The notes under the pieces are model-generated. The model had not been told where the DNA came from, made no database searches, and saw only the letters and a list, made by a program, of their open reading frames with translations. A stretch of 64,000 nt of DNA from CAYUIG01 sp964444685. Lineage in GTDB: Bacteria > Gemmatimonadota > Gemmatimonadetes > Longimicrobiales > RSA9. A program made the position numbers and the translations under genes. The stretch is from assembly GCA_964444685.1 (NCBI GenBank), contig CAYUIG010000016.1:5250-69249 (forward strand). Direction: 5' to 3'. Positions 1 to 11,686 of this stretch are shown in pieces (positions within the stretch are counted from its first letter, which is position 1; each line of letters opens with the position of its first letter).

Positions 1-1
1 T

Positions 2-1015
2 CGCGACGGCGAGTTCCTGGTGCCCGAGCAGGAGGTCGAACGCGTCAAGCGGTACCTCGCGGTGCCGGGCGTGATGGATCTGCTGCCGCGCGGGACGATG
101 CTGCGCTGGGGTGCCAAGCCGGAAGGCGTCGGCACCCAGCTCTACCGTTCTCTCTATTTCCTCGACGCCAACTCGTTCCTGACGGGAGCGAACCTCGAGG
201 AAGCGACGGCCGGGCGCGATCCGCAGTTCAACCAGACGACCGTAAACTTCCAGCTCGACCGTCGCGGCGGCCGTGAGTTCGAGCGTGTGACGGGCCAGAA
301 CATCGGCAACCGCATCGCGATCGTGCTCGACACACTGGTGCACAGCGCGCCGGTCGTGCAGAGCCGGATCGGCGCGAGCGGCCGGATCGATCTGGGCCAG
401 GCCCCGATGGAGGAGGCGAGCGACCTCGCGCTCGTACTGCGCGCGGGCGCGCTCTCGCAGCCGCTCGAGATCGTCGAGCAGCGTTCGGTCGGCCCGTCGC
501 TCGGCCGCGACTCGATCGATCAGGGCCGCATCGCCGGCATCATCGGCATTATCGCAGTTCTTGCGATCATGATCGGCTACTACCGCTTCACAGGCTTCCT
601 CGCGGTCGTGGCGCTCACCATCTACGTGACCTTCGTCCTCGGCGGACTGGCGGGGTTCCGCGCCGCGTTGAGTGCGCCCGGCATCGCCGGCCTTATTCTG
701 TCGCTGGGCATGGCCGTCGACGCGAACGTGCTGATCTTCGAGCGAATACGCGAAGAGCTCGACGCCGGGCGCTCCAACCGCGCGGCGGTGGACGCCGGCT
801 TCCAGCATGCGATGTCGGCCATCGTCGACTCGAACCTCACGACGCTCATCACGGCGCTGATCCTCTACCAGGTCGGTACCGGACCCGTGCGCGGCTTCGC
901 GGTCACGCTGTCGATCGGCATCATCGCTTCCTTCTTCACCGCGGTCTTCGTTACGCGCACCTTCTTCCTGCTCTATCTCGAGCGGAAGCGCGCTGCGGAG
1001 CCGATCAGCATCTGA
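2..1015 (+). CDS. secD: Protein translocase subunit SecD, C-terminal part (5' end outside window)
   Basis: The reading frame is already open at base 2 and runs to TGA at 1013-1015, so about 337 residues of the C-terminal half are visible. SecD is an RND-type membrane subunit that works with SecF and the SecYEG channel, using proton motive force to finish protein export. Visible are the end of the periplasmic region, a TM segment near 'IAGIIGIIAVLAIMIGYY', and the conserved 'LSLGMAVDANVLIFERIREEL' stretch of the SecD/SecF family, followed by further TM helices. secF starts 6 nt after the stop, giving the usual secDF pair. Identity is secure; only the N-terminus is missing because the window begins inside the gene. 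Confidence 0.95.
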   Translation, partial: RDGEFLVPEQEVERVKRYLAVPGVMDLLPRGTMLRWGAKPEGVGTQLYRSLYFLDANSFLTGANLEEATAGRDPQFNQTTVNFQLDRRGGREFERVTGQNIGNRIAIVLDTLVHSAPVVQSRIGASGRIDLGQAPMEEASDLALVLRAGALSQPLEIVEQRSVGPSLGRDSIDQGRIAGIIGIIAVLAIMIGYYRFTGFLAVVALTIYVTFVLGGLAGFRAALSAPGIAGLILSLGMAVDANVLIFERIREELDAGRSNRAAVDAGFQHAMSAIVDSNLTTLITALILYQVGTGPVRGFAVTLSIGIIASFFTAVFVTRTFFLLYLERKRAAEPISI

Positions 1016-1021
1016 CCGAGC

Positions 1022-1963
1022 ATGCGACTCTTCAAGGACGCAAAGTTCGACTTTCTCGGCTTTCGCAAGCGAGCCTACGTGTTCAGCGCGATCGCGCTCG
1101 CGGTCGGAATCGCGGGAGCGATCTACTGGCAGGCGACGCGCGGATCGTGGCTGAACTACGGCGTCGACTTCACGGGCGGAACGCTCGTGCAGGTACGCTT
1201 CGATCAGGACGTGACGGTCGGCGAGCTCCGCGACGTTCTGACGCCGGTCCTGGGCGCGGCCGAGATCACCGCGTTCGGTGACGCGAACGAGTTCCTGGTG
1301 CGGACGCAGTCCTCGTCTGCGGACGCGGTGCCCCAGGCGCTGACCACGGCCTTCGGCGCCGGTTCCTTCGAGGTGGAGCGAACGGAAGCGGTAAGCGCGA
1401 AGGTCGGCGGCGAGCTCCAGACGAAGGCTGCACTCGCGATCCTGCTCTCCTTCGCCGCTACGCTCATCTACCTCGCGTTCCGCTTCGAGTGGCGGTTCGG
1501 TACGGCGGCCGTGATCGCGACCGCGCACGACATTCTGGTCACACTCGCGCTGGCCTCGATTCTCCAGCTCGAGGTCGCGCTGCCGATGGTGGCGGCCTTC
1601 CTCACCATCGTCGGTTATTCGCTCAACGACACGATCATCATCTTCGACCGGATCCGTGAGAACCTGAACGCCAACCGGCGCGAAGATTTCATCTCTGTAC
1701 TGAACCGGTCGATCAACGAAACGCTGCCGCGCACGGTGATGACTACGGCCACCACGCTGGCCACGCTCCTCGCGCTCTTCCTGTTCGGCGGCGAGACGAT
1801 CCGCGAGTTCGCGCTCGTGCTGATCCTGGGTATCGTACTCGGCACCTACTCCTCGATCTTCGTCGCCTCACCGGCGCTCTACGAGATCGAGCGCCGCTGG
1901 CCGGCGGAGCGGGTGAAGGGCCGGGTGCAGCGTACTACGTCGAAGGCGAGCGCACGCGCCTGA
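1022..1963 (+). CDS. secF: Protein translocase subunit SecF
   Basis: 313 residues, the usual SecF length. It carries an N-terminal TM helix (about residues 20-38), the periplasmic P1 domain starting near 'NYGVDFTGGTLVQV' and five further TM helices. The family signature 'VGYSLNDTIIIFDRIRENL' lies near residues 197-215 and matches the equivalent motif in the SecD just upstream. SecF forms the SecDF complex in the cytoplasmic membrane and assists Sec-dependent export. The ATG is 6 nt after the secD stop, so the two are cotranscribed. A hairpin at 1984-2015 follows the gene. Confidence 0.96.
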   Translation: MRLFKDAKFDFLGFRKRAYVFSAIALAVGIAGAIYWQATRGSWLNYGVDFTGGTLVQVRFDQDVTVGELRDVLTPVLGAAEITAFGDANEFLVRTQSSSADAVPQALTTAFGAGSFEVERTEAVSAKVGGELQTKAALAILLSFAATLIYLAFRFEWRFGTAAVIATAHDILVTLALASILQLEVALPMVAAFLTIVGYSLNDTIIIFDRIRENLNANRREDFISVLNRSINETLPRTVMTTATTLATLLALFLFGGETIREFALVLILGIVLGTYSSIFVASPALYEIERRWPAERVKGRVQRTTSKASARA

Positions 1964-1983
1964 GCGTGACGCATCGGAAGCAC

Positions 1984-2018
1984 GGGGGCCGGTGCGTGGA
2001 GACGTGCCGGCCCCCGTT
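1984..2018 (+). terminator. Hairpin after secF, probable terminator
   Basis: A perfect 9-bp stem pairs 1984-1992 (GGGGGCCGG) with 2007-2015 (CCGGCCCCC) around a 14-nt loop, followed by a weak GTTT. It lies 20 nt after the secF stop. The short T-run makes efficiency uncertain. Its position argues against starting tatD at the upstream in-frame GTG at 1992. Confidence 0.55.
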
Positions 2019-2033
2019 TGCATTGAGAGGTTC

Positions 2034-2798
2034 GTGCTGATCGATTCCCACTGCCATCTGACCGACGAGCGCTTCCGCGACGACGTGGACGCCGTGCTGA
2101 CCCGCGCCGCCAAGGCAGGCGTCGGCATCATGCTGACCGTGGGCTCGGACCTGGCCGATTCGCGGGAAGCGGCCGCGCTCGCGGATCGGCATCCCGCGAT
2201 CTTCGCGAGTGCGGGCATACACCCGCACGTTGCAGCGGAAGCAGGGGAGGGGATGGCGGAGATCGAGACCCTCGCCGCCCGACCGCGTGTGGTCGCACTG
2301 GGTGAGACCGGACTCGACTACCACTACGACCATTCGCCGCGCGCCGTGCAGCGCGCACTCTTCGAGGCCCACCTGGATCTCGCTACTCGGCTGGAGCTGC
2401 CGGTCATCGTGCATACGCGCGAAGCCGATGACGATGCGGCCGCCGTCCTGCGCGCCGCGCCGCCCGGTGTGACCGGCGTGCTGCACTGCTTCACCGGTGG
2501 CGATGCGCTCCTGGATGCCGCGCTCGAGGCCGGTTGGTACGTGTCGTTCGCCGGGGTGATCACATTCCGGAACTGGACGGGGGCGGATCAGCTCCGGCGT
2601 GTACCGGCCGACCGCATGCTCATCGAGACCGACAGCCCGTACCTCGCGCCGGTGCCGCATCGCGGCAAGCGCAACGAGCCCGCCTTCGTGGCCGAGGTGT
2701 GCCGCGCGGCGGCTGCCGTATTGGGTGAGGATGCCGGTGCCCTGGCGACCCGTACCGCCGCGAACGCCCGGCGGCTGTTCGGCTTCGCGGGGGCGTGA
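2034..2798 (+). CDS. tatD: TatD-family metal-dependent DNase/hydrolase
   Basis: About 254 residues from a GTG at 2034, preceded by the purine-rich TTGAGAGG. An upstream in-frame start at 1992 falls inside the terminator hairpin, and the family's N-terminus ('LIDSHCHL') fits 2034. TatD enzymes are TIM-barrel, two-metal hydrolases. The metal ligands are visible as DSHCHL near the N-terminus, a conserved Glu in 'GETGLDYHYD', 'IVHTREADDD', 'LHCFTGG' and 'IETDSPYLAP' near the C-terminus. Members act as 3'-5' exo-DNases or on other phosphoesters; the substrate cannot be told from sequence. The gene lies between secF and mutL, 52 nt before the mutL start. Confidence 0.92.
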   Translation: MLIDSHCHLTDERFRDDVDAVLTRAAKAGVGIMLTVGSDLADSREAAALADRHPAIFASAGIHPHVAAEAGEGMAEIETLAARPRVVALGETGLDYHYDHSPRAVQRALFEAHLDLATRLELPVIVHTREADDDAAAVLRAAPPGVTGVLHCFTGGDALLDAALEAGWYVSFAGVITFRNWTGADQLRRVPADRMLIETDSPYLAPVPHRGKRNEPAFVAEVCRAAAAVLGEDAGALATRTAANARRLFGFAGA

Positions 2799-2850
2799 GG
2801 CCGTCGGCGCGGGCGCGTATCTTGTTCTTCGACTCCAACACGGCAGGGTG

Positions 2851-4585
<1,735 letters not shown>

Positions 4586-4593
<8 letters not shown>

Positions 4594-5512
4594 CGCCCTC
4601 GTCATCACGGGCGCTACTGCCACCGGCAAGACCGCCCTCGCCATCGCGGTTGCGAAGGCGCTCGGCGGCGAGGTCATATCGATGGACTCCCGCCAGGTGT
4701 ACCGCGGCATGGACATCGGCACCGCGAAACCCACACTCGAAGAACGGCGCGGCATCCCGCACCACGGTTTCGACGTGGTGGCGCCGGGCGAGACGTACAG
4801 CGCCGGCCGCTTCGCGCGCGATGCACGGCGCTGGATCCGTGAGATTCGTGCGCGCGGAAACGTTCCCATCCTCGCGGGCGGCACCGGGTTCTTCCTGCGC
4901 GCACTCATGGAACCGCTGTTCGAGGAACCGCCGATGCCGGGAGAGGCGCGCACGGCGCTGCGCCGGTGGCTGGAGCAGCGGCCGCTCGAGCAGCTGCAGC
5001 GCTGGGCGCGCACCCTGGACCCGGAAGGGCCGGTAGCGCGGGAGCCGTCGAATCGCCAGCGTATCACGCGCGCGCTCGAAGTGGTCCTGCTCACCGGCCG
5101 GCCGCTCGGCGACTGGCACAGGGCCGGCTCGGCGGAACCGGCGGTCCCGCTGCGGGTGTTCGTGCTGGAAGTGCCGCGCGCGGAGCTCGTCCGGCGCATC
5201 GACCGGCGCGTCAGCGACATGGCCGCCAGGGGGCTGGCCGACGAGGTCCGGGCGCTGCTGGCCGCGGGTCACGGACCCGGGGATCCGGGTATGGACGCCA
5301 CCGGCTACGCGGAGCTGATCCCGTACGTGCGGGGCGAAACGTCGCTCGAGAACGCGCTCGAGCAGGTGCGCATTGCCACGCGGCGCTACGCGCGCCGCCA
5401 GGCGACGTGGTTCCGCAACCAGCTGCGGGATGATGCCGTCCGGCTCGACGCGATGCGGGACACTTCGGAGCTCACGAGGGAAGTGGTGGAGGCATGGCGG
5501 AGCGGAAGCTGA
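4586..5512 (+). CDS. miaA: tRNA dimethylallyltransferase MiaA
   Basis: 308 residues, typical for the family. MiaA adds a dimethylallyl group to N6 of A37 in tRNAs reading UNN codons. Visible are the P-loop 'GATATGKTAL' at the N-terminus, 'MDSRQVYRGMDIGTAKP' (substrate and DSRQ motif, about residues 33-49), 'ILAGGTGFFLRAL' and 'RITRALEV'. The C-terminal region with 'RRYARRQATWFR' is the conserved tRNA-contact motif. The ATG overlaps the end of mutL by 8 nt and the gene overlaps bshA by 19 nt, implying translational coupling. mutL-miaA adjacency is common across bacteria, which supports both calls. Confidence 0.96.
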
Positions 5513-6633
5513 AGATCGGCATCAGCTGCTATCCGGTGTACGGCGGCTCGGGCGTCGTGGCGACCGAGCTGGGGATCGAACTGGCGAAGCGCGGACACGA
5601 GGTCCACTTCATCACGTACGCCCAACCGTTCCGACTGCCGTACTACATGGAGGGGATCTTCTACCACGAGGTGGAAGTCCCCACGTATCCGCTCTTCGAG
5701 CATCCGCCGTACAACCTCGCGCTGACGGTGGCCATTCACAACGTGGCGGTCGCACACGAGCTGGACCTCCTGCATGCACACTACGCGGTGCCGCACGCTA
5801 CGTCCGCGTGGATGGCGAAGGAGATGCTCGGGCGCGACCGCTTCCGCATCGTCACCACCCTGCACGGCACCGACATCACACTCGTCGGACAGGATCCTTC
5901 GTATCAGGCGGTGACCGCGTTCTCGATCCGCAAGTCGGACGGACTGACCGCGGTGTCGGAGTACCTGCGGCGCGAGACGGTGCAGCACTTCGATGTACCG
6001 ACCGACGACATCCGCGTCATCCCCAACTTCGTCGACCTCGGCAAGTACAGCCGCAACGCGTATCCCTGCCATCGCGCGAAGTTCGCGGCGGAGGGAGAGA
6101 AGCTGATCACGCACATTTCGAACTTCCGCGCGGTGAAGCGCGTCGATGACGTCGTGCGCGTGTTCGCGCGCATCGGGCGCGAGCTGCCCGCGCGCCTGCT
6201 GCTCGTCGGCGACGGACCGGAGCGCGGCCGCGTGCAGCAGGTGGCCGAGTGCGAAGGCGTCACCGACCGCGTGCTGTTCCTCGGCAAGCAGGCGTCGGTG
6301 GCGGAGCTGCTCGCATGCTCCGACCTCTTCCTGCTGCCCAGCGAAAACGAAGCGTTCGGCCTCGTCGCGCTCGAGGCGATGGCGTGCGGCGTACCCGTCG
6401 TCGCGACGGATGTCGGCGGTGTGTCCGAAGTCGTGACGCCGGAGGCGGGCGGATTCCTCGCACCGGTAGGCGATGTCGATGCGATGGCCGCGGCGGGCAT
6501 CGCCGTGCTGTCGGATCCGGACCGCTGGCGCGAGGCGAGCCGCGCAGCGCGCGCCGCCGCCGAAACGTTCGATGCCGACCGTGTCGTGCCGCGCTACGTC
6601 GAGTACTACCACGAGGTGCTGGACCGGCCATGA
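5494..6633 (+). CDS. bshA: N-acetyl-alpha-D-glucosaminyl L-malate synthase BshA (bacillithiol biosynthesis)
   Basis: 379 residues, GT-B glycosyltransferase of family GT4. BshA transfers GlcNAc from UDP-GlcNAc to L-malate, the first step of bacillithiol synthesis. The N-terminus 'KIGISCYPVYGGSGVVATELG' is characteristic of BshA, as is 'HAHYAVPHATSAWMAKEML'. The C-terminal GT4 motif 'LPSENEAFGLVALEAMACGVP' contains the E-X7-E pair. BshB/BshC are not in the window. The start lies inside the last 19 nt of miaA, and the TGA overlaps the birA ATG. The assignment of a bacillithiol role assumes the other bsh genes exist elsewhere. Confidence 0.9.
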   Translation: MAERKLKIGISCYPVYGGSGVVATELGIELAKRGHEVHFITYAQPFRLPYYMEGIFYHEVEVPTYPLFEHPPYNLALTVAIHNVAVAHELDLLHAHYAVPHATSAWMAKEMLGRDRFRIVTTLHGTDITLVGQDPSYQAVTAFSIRKSDGLTAVSEYLRRETVQHFDVPTDDIRVIPNFVDLGKYSRNAYPCHRAKFAAEGEKLITHISNFRAVKRVDDVVRVFARIGRELPARLLLVGDGPERGRVQQVAECEGVTDRVLFLGKQASVAELLACSDLFLLPSENEAFGLVALEAMACGVPVVATDVGGVSEVVTPEAGGFLAPVGDVDAMAAAGIAVLSDPDRWREASRAARAAAETFDADRVVPRYVEYYHEVLDRP

Positions 6634-7406
6634 CCCTCATGGACCGGTGGGAAGGCGCCGACGCGTCGGAGTGGCGCGATCGCTGGCGGCTGCCCGCCCT
6701 CCAGATCCTCGAGACGGTCGAGTCCACCAACGACATCCTCGATGCACTCGCACGCGACGGCGCGCCCGCCGGCGCCGTCGTCCTTGCCGATTACCAGTCG
6801 GCCGGCCGCGGCCGCCAGGGGCGCCGCTGGCTCGCACCGCCCGGTGACGCGCTGCTCATCTCCGTGCTGTTGCGACCCGTGCCCGTCGATGACGCCGCCG
6901 TCGGCACCATCCCGCTGCGTGTCGGGCTCGCGGCGGCACGTGCGCTCGCAGGCTTCGCGGCGATCTCCATCAAGTGGCCGAACGATCTGGTCGCGGCCGA
7001 TGGCGCGAAGGTCGGCGGCATCCTCTGCGAGAGCCGCGTGCCCGGTGCGGTCGTGGCCGGCATCGGCATTAACGTCCGCCAATCCGCGGCCGATCTGCCC
7101 GAAGGTGCGACCTCCCTTCGTCTCCTCGCCGGCTCTTCGGTCTCGCGTGCGTCGATTGCGGGATTCCTGCTCGACGCGCTGCGTCCGCTCTTCACCGCGC
7201 CCGCACGCCTTCTCTGCGACGACGAGCGCCGCGAGCTGGATGCGCGCGACTGGCTGCGCGGCCGCGACATCACCGTGGACGGCCGGCCGGCGGGGAAGGC
7301 GGAGGGGTTCGCTCCCGACGGTTCGCTCCTCGTGCGCGACGAGCGCGGGCTGCAGCCCGTCCGCGCCGGCACGATCCGTCTCCTCTCGCAGGGCGTGACG
7401 CCGTGA
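6630..7406 (+). CDS. birA: Biotin--[acetyl-CoA-carboxylase] ligase (BirA, catalytic type without HTH)
   Basis: 258 residues from ATG 6630, which overlaps the bshA stop (ATGA). The open frame extends further upstream, but only inside bshA. The enzyme activates biotin with ATP and attaches it to the biotin carboxyl carrier protein. Visible motifs are 'ETVESTNDILDALARDG', the biotinyl-AMP loop 'SAGRGRQGRRW', 'IKWPNDLV' and 'KVGGILCES'. There is no N-terminal winged-helix domain, so it should not act as a biotin-operon repressor. The C-terminal SH3-like domain is present ('RGRDITVDGRPAGKAEGF'). It overlaps coaX by 4 nt, a pairing seen in many bacteria. Confidence 0.93.
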   Translation: MTLMDRWEGADASEWRDRWRLPALQILETVESTNDILDALARDGAPAGAVVLADYQSAGRGRQGRRWLAPPGDALLISVLLRPVPVDDAAVGTIPLRVGLAAARALAGFAAISIKWPNDLVAADGAKVGGILCESRVPGAVVAGIGINVRQSAADLPEGATSLRLLAGSSVSRASIAGFLLDALRPLFTAPARLLCDDERRELDARDWLRGRDITVDGRPAGKAEGFAPDGSLLVRDERGLQPVRAGTIRLLSQGVTP

Positions 7407-8176
7407 TCCTGACCTTCGACGTCGGCAACACCGAAACCGTGCTCGGCCTCTTCCGCGCCGCTGTCCTCGCCGCGCACTGGCGCGTCTCCAGTCGCACCGA
7501 ACGAACCGCCGACGAGCTCGGCATGCTGCTGCGCACGCTCCTGCGCGACGCCGGATTCGCGCCCGATGATGTCGAGGCCTGCGTCATCGGCTCCGTGGTA
7601 CCGCCCATGACCGGTCTCCTCGTCGAGACCTGCGAGAAGCACCTCGCAGCGGAGACCGCCGTCATCGATGCGTCCACGCCGCTCCCGATCCGCCTCGATG
7701 TCGAGGAACCCCTCTCCGTCGGTGCGGACCGCATCCTCAACACGCTCGCAGCATCCCGGCTGTACGCGCGCGATACGATTGCCGTGGACCTCGGCACGGC
7801 CACTACGTTCGACTGCATCACCGCCGACGGCACCTTCATCGGCGGCGTGATCTCCCCCGGCGTTCAGTCCGGCGCCGAGACCCTCGTCCGCAGGACCGCC
7901 AAGCTCCCGCGCGCCGACCTGACCCCGCCCGACCACGTCATCGGCCGGCGCACCGACACCGCCGTCCGCAGCGGCATCTTCCTCGGCGCCGTCGAGGCCA
8001 TCGATGGCACCGTCCGCCGCATCCGCGAGGAGTGGGAGCGACCCGAGGCCTTCGTCGTTGCCACCGGCGGCCTCGCGCCCCTCCTCGCCCCGCACTGCCG
8101 CACCGTCCAGCACGTCGAGCCGTTCCTGACCCTTTACGGCCTGGAGATCGCCTGGCGCGAGCTCAGCGGCTCCTGA
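7403..8176 (+). CDS. coaX: Type III pantothenate kinase CoaX
   Basis: 257 residues from GTG 7403, overlapping birA by 4 nt. CoaX phosphorylates pantothenate, the first step of CoA synthesis. It belongs to the ASKHA fold: the phosphate-1 loop 'LTFDVGNTETVLGLF' is at the N-terminus, 'VGADRI' holds the catalytic-type Asp, and 'VDLGTATTFDCI' is the phosphate-2 region. 'IGGVISPGVQSG' and the C-terminal 'VVATGGLAPLL' complete the family pattern. This is the last gene of the mutL-miaA-bshA-birA-coaX chain; the next 310 bp hold a repeat and the groESL promoter. Confidence 0.95.
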   Translation: MILTFDVGNTETVLGLFRAAVLAAHWRVSSRTERTADELGMLLRTLLRDAGFAPDDVEACVIGSVVPPMTGLLVETCEKHLAAETAVIDASTPLPIRLDVEEPLSVGADRILNTLAASRLYARDTIAVDLGTATTFDCITADGTFIGGVISPGVQSGAETLVRRTAKLPRADLTPPDHVIGRRTDTAVRSGIFLGAVEAIDGTVRRIREEWERPEAFVVATGGLAPLLAPHCRTVQHVEPFLTLYGLEIAWRELSGS

Positions 8177-8189
8177 CAGAACGGTTTTT

Positions 8190-8308
8190 TTCACCACGGA
8201 GCCACAGAGGGCGCGGAGCCTCACCCCCCATTGGGTTTCGTTGGTGCGTTCGCGGCGCGGGTTTCGATCCGGGCCGCCCTAAGTGGGCTCTGCGGCTTCT
8301 GTGGTGAA
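8190..8308. repeat. Imperfect long inverted repeat, copy 1 (CACGGAG-type element)
   Basis: Arms 8190-8212 (begins TTCACCACGGAGCCACAGAG) and 8285-8308 (reverse complement begins TTCACCACAGAAGCCGCAGAG) are imperfect inverted copies enclosing about 72 nt. A related element lies at 18798-18974. Downstream of both right arms there is also shared sequence of the form CTGTTC..GCAG..GACAACCCA.GCA. Both copies sit just upstream of strong housekeeping promoters (groESL and infC). No ORF is credible inside. Confidence 0.7.
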
Positions 8309-8394
8309 TTCTGTTCTTTCGGCAGACAACCCAGGCAATTCTGGCAAACCCGGATGGCACTAGCCCTGCAATCGCGCGGGCGCGCTGCGGGCAC

Positions 8395-8422
8395 TTGACG
8401 CGGTCGAGGTGCCCGCTACTTT
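8395..8422 (+). promoter_or_regulatory. groESL promoter
   Basis: -35 TTGACG at 8395-8400 and -10 TACTTT at 8417-8422, 16-nt spacer. The predicted start near 8429 puts the CIRCE operator at the very beginning of the transcript. Confidence 0.7.
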
Positions 8423-8434
8423 TCGGCCGGCGAT

Positions 8435-8461
8435 TTAGCACTCACCGGCCACGAGTGCTAA
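8435..8461. promoter_or_regulatory. CIRCE operator (HrcA binding site)
   Basis: Perfect canonical element: TTAGCACTC at 8435-8443, 9-nt spacer, GAGTGCTAA at 8453-8461. CIRCE is bound by the repressor HrcA, which is released on heat shock. It lies between the promoter and the groES ribosome-binding site, as in classical CIRCE-groESL operons. hrcA itself is not in this window. Confidence 0.95.
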
Positions 8462-8487
8462 CTACAACGCACAGGGAGGAAAGGAAC

Positions 8488-10463
<1,976 letters not shown>

Positions 10464-10490
10464 TCCCGATCTCCGCTGCGGCAACGCAAA

Positions 10491-10534
10491 TCGAGGCGGG
10501 AGCGCGCGATGCGTGCTCCCGCCTCGAGTCTTTT
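10491..10534. terminator. Terminator between groEL and convergent marR gene
   Basis: A perfect 13-bp stem pairs TCGAGGCGGGAGC (10491-10503) with GCTCCCGCCTCGA (10515-10527), followed by GTCTTTT on the plus strand. It lies between the groEL stop and the stop of the minus-strand regulator at 10536, so it probably serves both directions. Confidence 0.85.
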
Positions 10535-10535
10535 C

Positions 10536-10976
10536 TTAGCGCAGGATACGGGTGCGGCCGTTCTCTTCCGTGACCGTCGAGATCGCACCGATGACGGCCT
10601 GGAACGCAGAGACGTGCCCGGGCTCGAGGTGCGCCTCGATGTCCTCCTCGAGACGTCGCAGCGCCTGCTGCACGCGCTCGGCCGCCGCGCGGCCCTCACC
10701 CGTGAGTGCGACGAGCACCGAACGGCGATCGTAGCTGTTCGGTTTGCGCACGAGCAGGCGGCGCTGGACGAGCCGGTCGACCACGCCAGTGAGCGTGGAG
10801 GGCTTCTGACCCATCACGTCCTGCAGCTGACCGATGGGGCAGGGCCCGTTCTCGTAGAGGTAGCCGAGCAGGTGACCTTCCGCGGGTGTCACGCCAAGGC
10901 GATCGCACTGGCGTTCCATGTAGGCGGCGAAACGCCGTCCCGCGCGGTTGATCGACGGAACGTATCGGAGCGGCAT
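10536..10976 (-). CDS. MarR-family transcriptional regulator
   Basis: 146 residues from ATG at 10976 ('MPLRYVPSINRAGRRFAAYM'), with GAGAGG about 8 nt upstream. The frame is open upstream to 11087 but lacks family-like sequence. Winged-helix features: 'VTPAEGHLLGYLYENGPCPIGQLQDVMG' leading into the recognition helix 'KPSTLTGVVDRLVQRRLLVR', and the wing 'NSYDRRSVLVALTGEGR', the DR-S pattern typical of MarR. MarR proteins are dimeric repressors often released by small phenolics or oxidants. No divergent target gene sits beside it; the repeat field 11.0-11.65 kb lies upstream. Ligand unknown. Confidence 0.88.
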   Translation of the reverse strand: MPLRYVPSINRAGRRFAAYMERQCDRLGVTPAEGHLLGYLYENGPCPIGQLQDVMGQKPSTLTGVVDRLVQRRLLVRKPNSYDRRSVLVALTGEGRAAAERVQQALRRLEEDIEAHLEPGHVSAFQAVIGAISTVTEENGRTRILR

Positions 10977-11106
10977 CGGGGAGCCTCTCACAGTTGTGGA
11001 GCAGAGCTTCCACCGGCGCCGCGGGCACGGCGCGCTACGGGGCTGGAAACTCCGGGCGCGTAGTATGGACCGGGTCCCTTTCCGCACGCAAGACCCCTTC
11101 GTTTGG

Positions 11107-11178
11107 ACTGCGGGGGCGGGCGCGGTGCGAGATCGGAACTGCGGGTGCTCGGGCGGGCGCGGTGCGAGGTGGGAAAGG
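11107..11178. repeat. GC-rich repeats, inverted relative to the 43-bp tandem array
   Basis: Two partial units of the form GGCGGGCGCGGTGCGAG(a/g)T(c/g)GGAA occur here. They resemble the reverse complement of the 43-bp units at 11484-11655, so the pair brackets the palindromic array 11281-11452. No gene is credible between marR and the amidohydrolase (10977-11686). Confidence 0.6.
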
Positions 11179-11280
11179 CGGGCTCCGGGTCGGGCACGCA
11201 GACGGGATCGGCGCCGTGCGGCGCAGCTCGTATGTTACTCGGTCATCATCGGATAGACTCCGCGAGCCGAGAGAGAAACG

Positions 11281-11452
11281 GGCCGAACTTCCACGCCCGG
11301 CATGTTCAAACGGGACCGCTGGAAGTTCGGCCGCGCTGGACGGTCGAACTTCCAACGTTCGGCACCGGACGTGGTGATTGCTGGAAGTTTGGCCCTCCCC
11401 GGCGGCCGAACTTCCGCGCGTCGCAGCACGCTATCCCACGGTTGGAAGTTCG
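11281..11452. repeat. Array of six alternating inverted copies of TGGAAGTTCGGCC
   Basis: The 13-mer TGGAAGTTCGGCC occurs in alternating orientation at 11281-11293 (-), 11320-11332 (+), 11342-11354 (-), 11382-11394 (+), 11404-11415 (-) and 11442-11452 (+). Starts are spaced 39, 22, 40, 22 and 38 nt, so the structure is three 61-62-nt units. Neighbours can form 12-13-bp hairpins with 9-nt or about 26-nt loops, while the loop sequences are not conserved. It is not a CRISPR array (see rejected items). Confidence 0.8.
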
Positions 11453-11483
11453 CGCAGTACCAGGGCCGCTCCCCGCCCGGTTC

Positions 11484-11655
11484 GCGCCCGCCCTCGCCCC
11501 CGCCCCCGCAGTTCCCATCTCGCCCCGCGCCCGCCCTCGTCCCCGCCCCCGCAGTTCCCACCTCGCCCCGCGCCCGCCCTCGCCCCCGCCCCCGCAGTTC
11601 CCACCTCGCCCCGCGCCCGCCCGAGCCCCCGCCCCCGCAGTGCGGGCTTGGCGCG
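11484..11655. repeat. 43-bp tandem repeat, four copies
   Basis: Units start at 11484, 11527, 11570 and 11613, each exactly 43 nt apart. Each begins GCGCCCGCCC and contains CCCCGCCCCCGCAGT; the fourth diverges at its 3' end. The array abuts the promoter of the amidohydrolase. A related segment (GTTCCCATCTCGC..CCGCCCTCGCCCCCGCC) recurs at about 53917-53950 upstream of argC. Confidence 0.85.
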
Positions 11656-11675
11656 CGGGCCGCACGGGGTAGATT
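11648..11675 (+). promoter_or_regulatory. Promoter of the TolB/amidohydrolase gene
   Basis: -35 TTGGCG at 11648-11653 and -10 TAGATT at 11670-11675, 16-nt spacer. The predicted start near 11682 lies only about 5 nt before the ATG at 11687. Confidence 0.5.
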
Positions 11676-11686
11676 GTCGTGCCGAA

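Noticed and set aside
11320..11452. CRISPR-like look of the palindromic array (34-35-bp palindromes separated by about 27 bp)
   Set aside because: Only two to three units, the central parts of the palindromes differ, no cas genes nearby and no leader. It is described as a palindromic repeat array instead.
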